Origin: Emcibacter sp.
GTDB taxonomy: Bacteria; Pseudomonadota; Alphaproteobacteria; Sphingomonadales; Emcibacteraceae
NCBI GenBank assembly: GCA_021774785.1
Contig: JAJFIQ010000006.1
Coordinates: 248,001-312,000 of the forward strand
Length of the DNA stretch: 64,000 nt
Direction: 5' to 3'
In this document: positions 8,018-15,188 of the stretch, in pieces
Layout of the letters: each line of letters begins with the position of its first letter
Numbering within the stretch: position 1 is the stretch's first letter
The notes under the pieces: generated by a model
Database searches by the model: none
What the model saw: only the letters and a program-made list of their open reading frames with translations
Told to the model about the DNA's origin: nothing
Position numbers and translations under genes: made by a program

Positions 8018-8482
8018 CTACCCCCGCCCGCGATAAGTAGGTACGCCCTGTTCCGGTATCCAGATACCTTCCGGTGCATCGCCCGTCTGGTAAAATACAT
8101 CAATCGGTATCCCGCCGCGCGGGTACCAGTAGCCGCCGATGCGGAGCCATTTTGGGGCGAGTTCTGCGACCAGACGTTCTGCAATACCCACCGTACAATC
8201 CTCATGAAAGGCGGCGTGGTTGCGGAAGGAATGCATGTAGAGTTTCAGGGACTTGCTTTCCACAAGGAACTCACCGGGGATATAATCAATCACCATATGG
8301 GCAAAATCGGGCTGCCCTGTCACGGGGCAGAGCGATGTGAATTCCGGACAAGTGAAGCGGATGAAATAATCCACATTGGGGCGTGGGTTCGGAACGCGGT
8401 CCAGAATGGCTTCTTCCGGTGATGTGGGCGCCTTGATGTCTTTACCGAGTTGTGACAAGCCGTCATATATATCTTTGGTCAT
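8018..8482 (-). CDS. queF: NADPH-dependent 7-cyano-7-deazaguanine reductase (QueF, type I)
   Basis: Reduces preQ0 to preQ1 in queuosine biosynthesis. With the ATG at 8482, which has an AGGA site six bases upstream, the protein is 154 aa, the normal length of unimodular (type I) QueF. Catalytic landmarks are Cys52 and Asp59 in [13 protein letters not shown], the [15 protein letters not shown] substrate- and NADPH-binding motif, and the C-terminal TYRGRG. A GTG at 8509 is an alternative but longer start. The gene stands alone just beyond the accessory insert, and no other queuosine gene is in the window. Confidence 0.95.
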   Translation of the reverse strand: MTKDIYDGLSQLGKDIKAPTSPEEAILDRVPNPRPNVDYFIRFTCPEFTSLCPVTGQPDFAHMVIDYIPGEFLVESKSLKLYMHSFRNHAAFHEDCTVGIAERLVAELAPKWLRIGGYWYPRGGIPIDVFYQTGDAPEGIWIPEQGVPTYRGRG

Positions 8483-8552
8483 ATCAATCCTGTATCTTTT
8501 CCCCTTCACTATAACATTTTTTGGCTAATGTCATTAATGTTCCATCCTAAAC

Positions 8553-8581
8553 TTGCTTCCTGACCATGGCGTCCCTATATT
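8553..8581 (+). promoter_or_regulatory. Possible sigma-70 promoter of cysK
   Basis: TTGCTT at 8553-8558 and TATATT at 8576-8581 are separated by 17 bases, predicting a transcription start about 23 bases before the cysK ATG. The assignment is by consensus only. Confidence 0.45.
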
Positions 8582-8610
8582 CAGAGCTATAAATTTACAG
8601 GGATAATTTC

Positions 8611-9609
8611 ATGGATATAAAAGACGGTTTTGTCGGTTCCATTGGCAATACGCCGATGATCAAGCTCGCGAAAGCATCAGAAGAAACAGGCTGCACTATT
8701 CTGGGCAAGGCAGAATTCCTTAACCCCGGCGGGTCGGTTAAGGACCGGGCCGCGCTCTATATTATTCAGGATGCCGTGGAAAAAGGTCTGCTCAGACCCG
8801 GCGGCGTCATTGTCGAGGGTACGGCAGGAAATACGGGCATTGGCCTTGGGCTGGTGGCGAATGCGCTGGGCTATAAAACCGTGATCGTTATGCCCGAAAC
8901 CCAGTCACAGGAAAAAAAGGATATGCTGAACCTGTGCGGGTGTGATCTGCGTCTGGTGCCGGCATTGCCCTATAAAAACCCCGATAATTATGTTCGTTAT
9001 TCTGGCAGGCTGGCCGATGAACTCAGCCAGACAGAACCCAATGGTGCGATCTGGGCCAATCAGTTTGACAATATCGCCAACCGCCGCGCCCATGTGGAAA
9101 CCACTGGCCCCGAAATCTGGGATCAGACAGACGGAACAGTAGATGCCTTCACCTGTGCGGTGGGTACCGGCGGCTCATTGGGCGGGGTGTCCATGGCTCT
9201 GAAAGCCCGCAACAAAGATGTGAAAATCGTCCTTGCCGACCCCATGGGGGCCGCACTTTTTAACTATTACAAGCATGGCGAATTAAAGGCCGAGGGCACG
9301 TCCATCACAGAGGGCATTGGACAGGGCCGCGTGACCGCTAATCTGGAAGATGTGATCATCGATGATGCTTATCAAATCCATGACGCGGATGCATTGAGGG
9401 TTATTTTCGACCTGCTGAAATATGAAGGCCTGTGCCTTGGCGGGTCATCCGGGATCAATGTAGCTGCCGCCATTCGGCTGGCAAAGGAGATGGGGCCGGG
9501 TCATACCATTGTCACCCTGCTATGTGATTTTGGCACCCGTTACCAGAGCAAGATTTTCAATCCGGAATTTTTAAAACAACAAGGACTACCCTATCCCGAC
9601 TGGTTGTAA
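8611..9609 (+). CDS. cysK: Cysteine synthase (O-acetylserine sulfhydrylase)
   Basis: A PLP-dependent fold-type II enzyme of 332 aa that makes cysteine from O-acetylserine and sulfide. The PLP lysine is Lys44 in NPGGSVKDR. The substrate loop is EGTAGNTGIG, the phosphate-binding glycine loop is GTGGSLGG, and the PLP ring-nitrogen Ser motif is LGGSSGIN. The TAGNTGI form of the Asn loop, instead of TSGNTGI, and the length are consistent with the CysK group that includes eukaryote-like and mycobacterial CysK2-type variants. Cystathionine beta-synthase activity cannot be excluded. It is followed by sseA and metC on the same strand, giving a sulfur amino-acid cluster. Confidence 0.88.
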   Translation: MDIKDGFVGSIGNTPMIKLAKASEETGCTILGKAEFLNPGGSVKDRAALYIIQDAVEKGLLRPGGVIVEGTAGNTGIGLGLVANALGYKTVIVMPETQSQEKKDMLNLCGCDLRLVPALPYKNPDNYVRYSGRLADELSQTEPNGAIWANQFDNIANRRAHVETTGPEIWDQTDGTVDAFTCAVGTGGSLGGVSMALKARNKDVKIVLADPMGAALFNYYKHGELKAEGTSITEGIGQGRVTANLEDVIIDDAYQIHDADALRVIFDLLKYEGLCLGGSSGINVAAAIRLAKEMGPGHTIVTLLCDFGTRYQSKIFNPEFLKQQGLPYPDWL

Positions 9610-9652
9610 TATAATGGCTTTGTAAGCTATAAAATCATCAAAAGGAACGCGC

Positions 9653-10498
9653 ATGGCTGATACCACTCCCCCTCTTGTTTCCACCGAATGGCTGAATGAA
9701 CATCTTAGCGCCCCTGATATCAGGATCGTGGACGCCACTTGGCATATGCCGGGGGATGAACGCAATGCAAATAGTGAATATAGAGAGGCCCATATTCCCG
9801 GCGCGGTATTTTTCGATATTGATGAAATATGCGATCTGGATAACCCCTTGCCCCATATGCTGCCCAGTCCCGAGAAAATGTCGTCTCGTATGCGAAAACT
9901 TGGTATTGGCGACGGTAACAGGGTGATTATCTATGACAATAGCGACGTGCGTAGCGCGGCCCGGGTCTGGTTCATGCTGAAAGTATTTGGACTATGGGAT
10001 GTGGCCATACTGGATGGGGGTTTTCAAAAATGGAAGAATGAACGCTTTGAAATAGAAGATATACCCCCCATCCCCCGTTTGCGGCATTTTACCGCCCGCT
10101 TTAACACAACAAGGGTTCGTGACCTTGAACATATGCTGGAAAATCTGGACCATGGTAGAGAACAGGTGGTCGATGCCCGCCCGCCGGGACGCTTTCAGGG
10201 CAAAGACCCCGAACCGCGTGCTGATTTGAAATGCGGTGCTATTCCGGGAAGCTGTAATGTGTTTTTTAAATCCTTGCTCAATGGGGAAGACGGCACCTTT
10301 AAATCACCCGATGAAATACGCAAAATTTTTGAAGCGGCCGGACTGAATCTTAAAAAACCCATCATCACCAGTTGCGGATCAGGGATCACGGCGTCGGTAC
10401 TTTTACTGGGGCTTTATCTTATCGGTCAAAGGGAAATTGCCCTTTATGACGGATCATGGAGCGAATGGGGCAGCCATCCCAATACACCTGTGAGTTAA
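9653..10498 (+). CDS. sseA: 3-mercaptopyruvate sulfurtransferase
   Basis: A 281-aa protein with two rhodanese domains. The first (about residues 8-135) is inactive, and the second (about 155-280) carries the active-site loop C-G-S-G-I-T with Cys241, the CGSGxT signature that distinguishes mercaptopyruvate sulfurtransferases from thiosulfate rhodaneses. It transfers sulfur from 3-mercaptopyruvate to thiols or cyanide. A strong AAAGGAA ribosome binding site precedes the ATG. It lies between cysK (43-nt gap) and metC (4-nt gap), so all three probably form one transcript for sulfur amino-acid metabolism. Confidence 0.92.
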   Translation: MADTTPPLVSTEWLNEHLSAPDIRIVDATWHMPGDERNANSEYREAHIPGAVFFDIDEICDLDNPLPHMLPSPEKMSSRMRKLGIGDGNRVIIYDNSDVRSAARVWFMLKVFGLWDVAILDGGFQKWKNERFEIEDIPPIPRLRHFTARFNTTRVRDLEHMLENLDHGREQVVDARPPGRFQGKDPEPRADLKCGAIPGSCNVFFKSLLNGEDGTFKSPDEIRKIFEAAGLNLKKPIITSCGSGITASVLLLGLYLIGQREIALYDGSWSEWGSHPNTPVS

Positions 10499-10502
10499 GT
10501 CT

Positions 10503-11675
10503 ATGAAAGAAGATACCATCATCGCCTCCACCGGGCGCAATAAGAAATACACCCATGGGGCGGTGAATACACCGGTTTATCATGCCTCAACTCTGACCTT
10601 CGATACGGTCAAGCAGATGAAGGACGCATATATCAACCGCCATAAGGGGGCGTTGTCTTACGGTCGGCGGGGCAATCCCACCACCTATGCCCTATCCGAT
10701 GCCATGTGCGAGCTGGAAGGGGCGGATGGTTGCTTCCTCTATCCGTCGGGTCTGGCGGCGATTACCGGTGCCATATTATCCTTTGCCAATTCCGGTGATC
10801 ATATATTAATGGCGGACGGTGTGTATGAGCCAACCCGCGCCCTGTGCCATAAAACCTTGAAAAGAATGAACATTGCAGTCACTTTCTATGACCCTATGAT
10901 CGGGGCTGATATTGCAGAATTGATACAGGACAACACAAAAATTATTTTTGTTGAATCTCCCTGCTCCGTCACCATGGAAGTACAAGATATTCCCGCCATC
11001 ACACAAGCCGCCCACGCGCGGAACCTACTCGTGATGATGGATAATACTTGGGGCACGCCGCTTCATTTCAAACCATTTGACTTTGGTGTTGATTTTTCCA
11101 TCCATGCGGGAACCAAATATATTGTCGGACATTCAGACGCCATGCTCGGAACCGTATCCACAAGAGCTGCCCATATGGAACAGCTCAGTGATATGTCCTA
11201 TCAGATGGGATATTGCGTATCCCCCGATGATGCTTACCTTGCGCTGCGCGGAATCCGCACCCTTAAAGTGCGTCTGAGGCAGCATGAACAGAACGCCTTG
11301 AAAGTTGCGAAATGGCTCGAAGGACGTCCCGATGTAGATCATATTCGACATCCGGCTTTCGCAAGCTGCCCCGGACATGAATATTGGAAACGGGATTTTA
11401 CCGGTGCCAATGGCTTATTTTCATTTGTGATGAAAACTGGCAATGAGGCCGCCACCACCGCCATGATGGAAGGTATGAAGCATTTTAAAATGGGCTATAG
11501 TTGGGGCGGATATGAAAGCCTGATCCTAACCTATTACGGCATCAAGAACTATCGCACCGCCACCGGATGGGATGCCCCCGGCCCGCTGGTTCGCCTTCAT
11601 ATTGGACTGGAAGATGTGGATGACCTGATCGCTGATCTGGAACAGGGGTTTATGCGGTTCAACGCAAAACTTTAA
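10503..11675 (+). CDS. metC: Cystathionine beta-lyase
   Basis: A 390-aa Cys/Met-metabolism PLP enzyme that cleaves cystathionine to homocysteine, pyruvate and ammonia. The PLP lysine is Lys205 in SIHAGTKYIVGHSD. Other landmarks are YGRRGNPTT (residues 53-61), YPSGLAAI and MDNTWGTPLHFKP. The NTWGTP plus WGGYESL pattern is typical of the proteobacterial MetC branch instead of cystathionine gamma-synthase. It begins four bases after sseA, and its 3' end overlaps the convergent znuB gene by four bases. Confidence 0.9.
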   Translation: MKEDTIIASTGRNKKYTHGAVNTPVYHASTLTFDTVKQMKDAYINRHKGALSYGRRGNPTTYALSDAMCELEGADGCFLYPSGLAAITGAILSFANSGDHILMADGVYEPTRALCHKTLKRMNIAVTFYDPMIGADIAELIQDNTKIIFVESPCSVTMEVQDIPAITQAAHARNLLVMMDNTWGTPLHFKPFDFGVDFSIHAGTKYIVGHSDAMLGTVSTRAAHMEQLSDMSYQMGYCVSPDDAYLALRGIRTLKVRLRQHEQNALKVAKWLEGRPDVDHIRHPAFASCPGHEYWKRDFTGANGLFSFVMKTGNEAATTAMMEGMKHFKMGYSWGGYESLILTYYGIKNYRTATGWDAPGPLVRLHIGLEDVDDLIADLEQGFMRFNAKL

Positions 11676-12466
11676 ATTCTGAAACGATTGGGCAGCCCCC
11701 TGCCAACCAAAAACAAGATTAGTGCCGACAGGACAATGGATGGTCCGGCGGGTATATCCCACTGATTGGACATCATAATTCCCATGACCACAGACAGGCT
11801 GCCGATAATCATGGAATATAGTGCCATATGAAACGGAGACCGGGCAATATTGCGCGCCGCCGCCGCCGGAATGATCATCAGTGACGTAATCAGCAACGCC
11901 CCGATCACCTTCATAGCAAAAGCCACAAGTAGGGCAATCAGCAGCATATAGATAACCTTGGTCGCCAGCACATTAACGCCCTCAACCTGTGCCAGATCCT
12001 CATGCACCGTGACCGACAGCAATGATTTCCAGATATAAGCCAGACCACCAAGGGCGACCACTGTCATAATGCCAATACCCATGACACTTTGTATATCAAT
12101 GGCCAAAATATCCCCGATCAGAAAAAACATCATATCCTGACGCAGGCTTTCCTGTAACGCGATAATGATCAGACCGATGGACAGGGCACTATGGGCCAGA
12201 ATGCCCAGCAGGGTATCGGTTGAGAATTTACCGCCCCGCTGCAACAATAACAGCAAGCCCGACACCAAAGCACATGTCACCATGATAACCCACGGGCTCG
12301 CCGTACCAAACGCAATGCCTAACCCAACCCCCATAAGGGCGGAATGGGAAATGGTATCACCGAAATAGGCCATTCTGCGCCAGACCAGAAAGCAACCCAA
12401 TGGTCCCGCTGCCAAGGCTACAAAAATACCGGCTAGGGTGGCATTAAGAATAAATCCATCAATCAT
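11672..12466 (-). CDS. znuB: Zinc ABC transporter permease
   Basis: ABC-3 family permease of 264 aa from the ATG at 12466, with about seven to eight hydrophobic helices. The N-terminus carries the typical AGPLGCFLVWRRMAYFGDTISHSALMG motif region of ZnuB, and FAMKVIGALLITSLMIIPAAAAR is also family-typical. The start at 12466 overlaps the znuC stop in an ATGATTGA arrangement, indicating translational coupling. In-frame codons upstream (to 12502) lie within znuC and are less likely. It completes the inner-membrane part of a high-affinity zinc importer. No znuA binding-protein gene is adjacent. Confidence 0.92.
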   Translation of the reverse strand: MIDGFILNATLAGIFVALAAGPLGCFLVWRRMAYFGDTISHSALMGVGLGIAFGTASPWVIMVTCALVSGLLLLLQRGGKFSTDTLLGILAHSALSIGLIIIALQESLRQDMMFFLIGDILAIDIQSVMGIGIMTVVALGGLAYIWKSLLSVTVHEDLAQVEGVNVLATKVIYMLLIALLVAFAMKVIGALLITSLMIIPAAAARNIARSPFHMALYSMIIGSLSVVMGIMMSNQWDIPAGPSIVLSALILFLVGRGLPNRFRI

Positions 12467-13235
12467 GATCGCACCCCGCGCCATGCTTGTCCCCAGAATC
12501 ATCTAAGACTACATCTCCGTGACTGTCATGATGATGGTCGTGGTGATGGGTATAGAGTGCGACCGCCTCCGACTGCTGGCCAAACAGGGCGTGATATTCC
12601 GGATGATCCTGTATATTTCCCGGCTCTCCACTGCAACAGATATGCCGGTTGAGACAGATGACCTTATCCGTCCCCGCCATCACCATATGAAGGTCATGGG
12701 AAATCATCAGCACGCCACAGTTTTTCTCATCACGGACTTTACCGATAAGGTGGTAAAGTTCTTCTTGTCCACCAATATTCACCCCCTGTACCGGCTCATC
12801 CAGAACGATCAGGTCCGGATTTCCCAGCAAAGCCCGCGCCATAAGAACCCGCTGCATCTCTCCGCCTGAAATCCGTTGCACAGGGCTTGCGGCCACATGG
12901 GTAATACGCACAAGTTCCATTACCTCATCTACTTGAGGCTGATCCGTTCCGGGTCTGAGCATTAGAAAATCCCTGACCGAAAGCGGTAGAATATCTTCAA
13001 TGGTTATTCTTTGGGGCATATAGCCAATGGATATTTCAGACGCCCGGCGTACTTGCCCCTTGTCCGGCTCCAAAAGCCCCAAAGCTATTTTCATAACGGT
13101 GCTTTTACCCGCCCCGTTGGGCCCGATCAAGGTGACGATTTCGCCACGGCTCACGGAAAAGCTGACTTCCTCCAGAACCTCACGTCCCGAAAAGGCCAAA
13201 CAGACTTTTTCCAGTTCAATAAGAAAAGAATTCAT
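12459..13235 (-). CDS. znuC: Zinc ABC transporter ATP-binding protein with His-rich tail
   Basis: A 258-aa ABC ATPase. Walker A is GPNGAGKST at about residues 38-46, the signature is ISGGEMQRV, and Walker B is LIVLDEPVQG, followed by the switch-His region MISHDLH. The C-terminus carries an unusual His/Asp-rich tail (THHHDHHHDSHGD, ending GCDHD) that probably binds zinc. The ATG at 13235 overlaps the zur stop by one base (TGATG), so translation is coupled. A TTG at 13247 is less likely. It energises ZnuB for Zn2+ uptake. Confidence 0.94.
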   Translation of the reverse strand: MNSFLIELEKVCLAFSGREVLEEVSFSVSRGEIVTLIGPNGAGKSTVMKIALGLLEPDKGQVRRASEISIGYMPQRITIEDILPLSVRDFLMLRPGTDQPQVDEVMELVRITHVAASPVQRISGGEMQRVLMARALLGNPDLIVLDEPVQGVNIGGQEELYHLIGKVRDEKNCGVLMISHDLHMVMAGTDKVICLNRHICCSGEPGNIQDHPEYHALFGQQSEAVALYTHHHDHHHDSHGDVVLDDSGDKHGAGCDHD

Positions 13236-13705
13236 CAGTTTCGACAATTCTTACACAGTCCCATGATTTCCAACATACTATTTTCGCAGGTATAGCCATG
13301 ATCCACTGCCGTCTTGGATATATGTGTCATCAGCTTTGTATCGCTCATCTCTGTCACTGTTCGGCATTCCCGACAGATCAAAAAATGCCCCTGATGTTTA
13401 TGGGCCGGGTCCGGACAGCCAATGAAAGCATTTAAAGATTCCAACCGATGAACAAAACCTTCTTCGATCAAGAAATCAAGTGCCCGATATACGGTTGGTG
13501 GAGCCACTCTTTTTTTACCGGCATTACTCAACATATCAAGAAGCTCATATGCCGTCACTGGTGCATGGCCACCCCATACAAGTTCCAGCACCTGCTGGCG
13601 CAGTGGTGTGAAGCGCGCATCCCTTGCCTCACAAATCTCACGTGCAGCCACTAACGCATCTTCAATACATTTATCATGATCATGACTATGTGTAGACATT
13701 AGCAT
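13235..13705 (-). CDS. zur: Zinc uptake regulator (Fur family)
   Basis: A 156-aa Fur-family repressor. It has a winged-helix N-terminal domain (RFTPLRQQVLELVW, TAYELLDML, PPTVYRALDFLIEEGFVHRL) and a C-terminal metal domain with CRECR and CKNC pairs for the structural zinc. The N-terminus is short and His/Asp-rich (THSHDHDK). Being the first gene of zur-znuC-znuB, with a Zur-type palindrome directly upstream, identifies it as Zur and not Fur. ATGs at 13705 and 13699 are both possible. It is probably autoregulated through the operator at 13720-13735. Confidence 0.92.
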   Translation of the reverse strand: MLMSTHSHDHDKCIEDALVAAREICEARDARFTPLRQQVLELVWGGHAPVTAYELLDMLSNAGKKRVAPPTVYRALDFLIEEGFVHRLESLNAFIGCPDPAHKHQGHFLICRECRTVTEMSDTKLMTHISKTAVDHGYTCENSMLEIMGLCKNCRN

Positions 13706-13719
13706 TTTTTCTTTTTCGT

Positions 13720-13735
13720 GATATGTTATAACTTC
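13720..13735. promoter_or_regulatory. Zur box between zur and hisI
   Basis: GATATGTTATAACTTC contains the palindromic core ATGTTATAAC, which matches the alphaproteobacterial Zur operator core (TGTTATAACA) in all but the last position. It lies 15 bases upstream of the zur start and about 60 bases upstream of hisI, so it is placed to repress both divergent transcripts when zinc is sufficient. It is a motif match only and has not been tested. Confidence 0.7.
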
Positions 13736-13795
13736 CCTACAGGCCCAATAGTGGCCTTATTTGAAAAATTTTACAAGCCCATAAGCGAGGAGCCT

Positions 13796-14221
13796 ATGAA
13801 AAACCAGACTTTCATCCCTATTCCGGAAGAAATAATTCTTAAATCCCTAAATGAAATTAAATTTTCTGAGAAGGGGCTGATCCCCGCTATCGCCCAACAG
13901 CATGACTCAGGCGAGATTCTTATGATGGCCTGGATGAATGCGGATGCCGTACGGGAGACACTGTCCACGGGTAGGGTATGTTATTGGTCCCGCTCCCGCC
14001 AGTCTCTGTGGCGTAAGGGCGAAACATCCGGCCAGATTCAAATACTGATGAATTTTCGTTATGATTGTGATCGGGATACAATTTTATTATTAGTGGATCA
14101 AAAGGGTGTAGCCTGTCATACGGGCCGTCGCAATTGTTTCTTCAATGAAATTACCCCGGACGGTATCAAATGCATAAGCGATGTGGAAACTGATCCAGGC
14201 AGACTTTATTCAAAATCGTAA
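13796..14221 (+). CDS. hisI: Phosphoribosyl-AMP cyclohydrolase, in a Zur-controlled position
   Basis: Converts phosphoribosyl-AMP to ProFAR in histidine biosynthesis. The 141-aa length from the ATG at 13796, with GAGGAG as ribosome binding site, fits a stand-alone HisI. The metal site is visible in YDCDRD, ACHTG and RNCFF. All three zinc-ligand cysteines and the magnesium Asp residues are kept, so this copy need not be zinc-independent. An earlier GTG at 13718 would place the Zur box inside the gene and is rejected. The gene is alone, away from other his genes, and divergent from zur. Zur-regulated HisI paralogues are known in other bacteria, which makes this copy a candidate. Confidence 0.9.
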   Translation: MKNQTFIPIPEEIILKSLNEIKFSEKGLIPAIAQQHDSGEILMMAWMNADAVRETLSTGRVCYWSRSRQSLWRKGETSGQIQILMNFRYDCDRDTILLLVDQKGVACHTGRRNCFFNEITPDGIKCISDVETDPGRLYSKS

Positions 14222-14266
14222 ATATATTAAATAATCCGTTAAATAGCCGTTATCATCGCCCACTTT

Positions 14267-14280
14267 TTGACCTAGATCAT
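14267..14280 (+). promoter_or_regulatory. FNR/FnrL-type box upstream of the FNT channel gene
   Basis: TTGAC-CTAG-ATCAT matches the FNR/ANR consensus TTGAT-N4-ATCAA at 8 of 10 positions. It lies 60 bases before the GTG start, a distance compatible with a class II FNR promoter (site centred near -41). It suggests induction of the channel when oxygen is low. Confidence 0.6.
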
Positions 14281-14340
14281 GTCTTCTCTTCATGTAAAAT
14301 CATAAGGTTGACTTTAATATAAAGCTCAGGGGAGTAATAC

Positions 14341-15117
14341 GTGCATAAGGATATAACAAGACAATTTTCGGATATTGCCGTCAATAAGGTCAACTATTTC
14401 AAAAATAATCCATTAGGATTTTTCATATCAACCATGATGGCAGGTGCCTATGTAGGCATTGGCCTTATTCTTATTATGACCCTTGGTAATGAAGCAGAAG
14501 CCGCATCACGGAAACTGATTATGGGTTGTTTTTTCGGCATCACTCTGACACTGATCATATTTGCTGGCGCAGAGCTTTTTTCCGGTCACACCATGTATAT
14601 GACCTTTGGTTTTTTCTACCGGAAAGTTGGGGCATTCGCTGTGATTAAAGACTGGATTATCTGTTGGTACGGTAACCTGTTTGGCGCCATGATGCTGTCT
14701 ATTCTATTTATAATGGGCGGTGGTGGTGGCTGGCTTGATGACCCGTCAAGTCTGGTTCATATGACAGCCAGCGCCAAGATGAACAGCAGCATCACAGAGC
14801 TTCTGGCGCGGGCTATTATATGTAACTGGCTCATATGTCTCGCGATCTGGATGTGCGCCAAAACTAGAAATGACACAGCAAAATGCATCCTTATTTTCTG
14901 GTGTCTGTTTGCTTTTGTCGCCGCCGGTTTTGAACATGGGATCGCCAATATGACCGTTTTCACCATATCCATATTGGGCAATCATCCAGACAGTGTAACC
15001 CTCATGGGCGGTGTCTATAATCTGGCATGGGTTTCGGTGGGTAATATTATCGGCGGTGCCGGATTTATCGGCGTTGCTTATTACCTGACATCCAACCCCC
15101 TCTTTAACAACAAGTGA
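14341..15117 (+). CDS. Formate/nitrite transporter (FNT) family channel, NirC/FocA-like
   Basis: A 258-aa inner-membrane protein with six predicted helices. The FNT hallmarks are present: an amphipathic N-terminus, GAYVGIG in the first helix, GAELFSGHTMYM in helix 2 (the omega-loop region) and FEHGIANM in helix 5. The pore His is in FEHGIANM. FNT pentamers conduct formate, nitrite or hydrosulfide. The GTG start is supported by a GGGGAG site. The FNR-like box upstream and the NIT-domain kinase downstream favour nitrite as substrate, but this is inference. Confidence 0.85.
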   Translation: MHKDITRQFSDIAVNKVNYFKNNPLGFFISTMMAGAYVGIGLILIMTLGNEAEAASRKLIMGCFFGITLTLIIFAGAELFSGHTMYMTFGFFYRKVGAFAVIKDWIICWYGNLFGAMMLSILFIMGGGGGWLDDPSSLVHMTASAKMNSSITELLARAIICNWLICLAIWMCAKTRNDTAKCILIFWCLFAFVAAGFEHGIANMTVFTISILGNHPDSVTLMGGVYNLAWVSVGNIIGGAGFIGVAYYLTSNPLFNNK

Positions 15118-15188
15118 CTTAATCGAATAATAAATTTGCATGATTATGCATAGGCTATGACCATAAATGTAATAATAAATTTTGAATA

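Noticed and set aside
13718-13795. Upstream GTG start for hisI
   Set aside because: The extension would contain the Zur box and has no similarity to HisI; the ATG at 13796 has a strong ribosome binding site.
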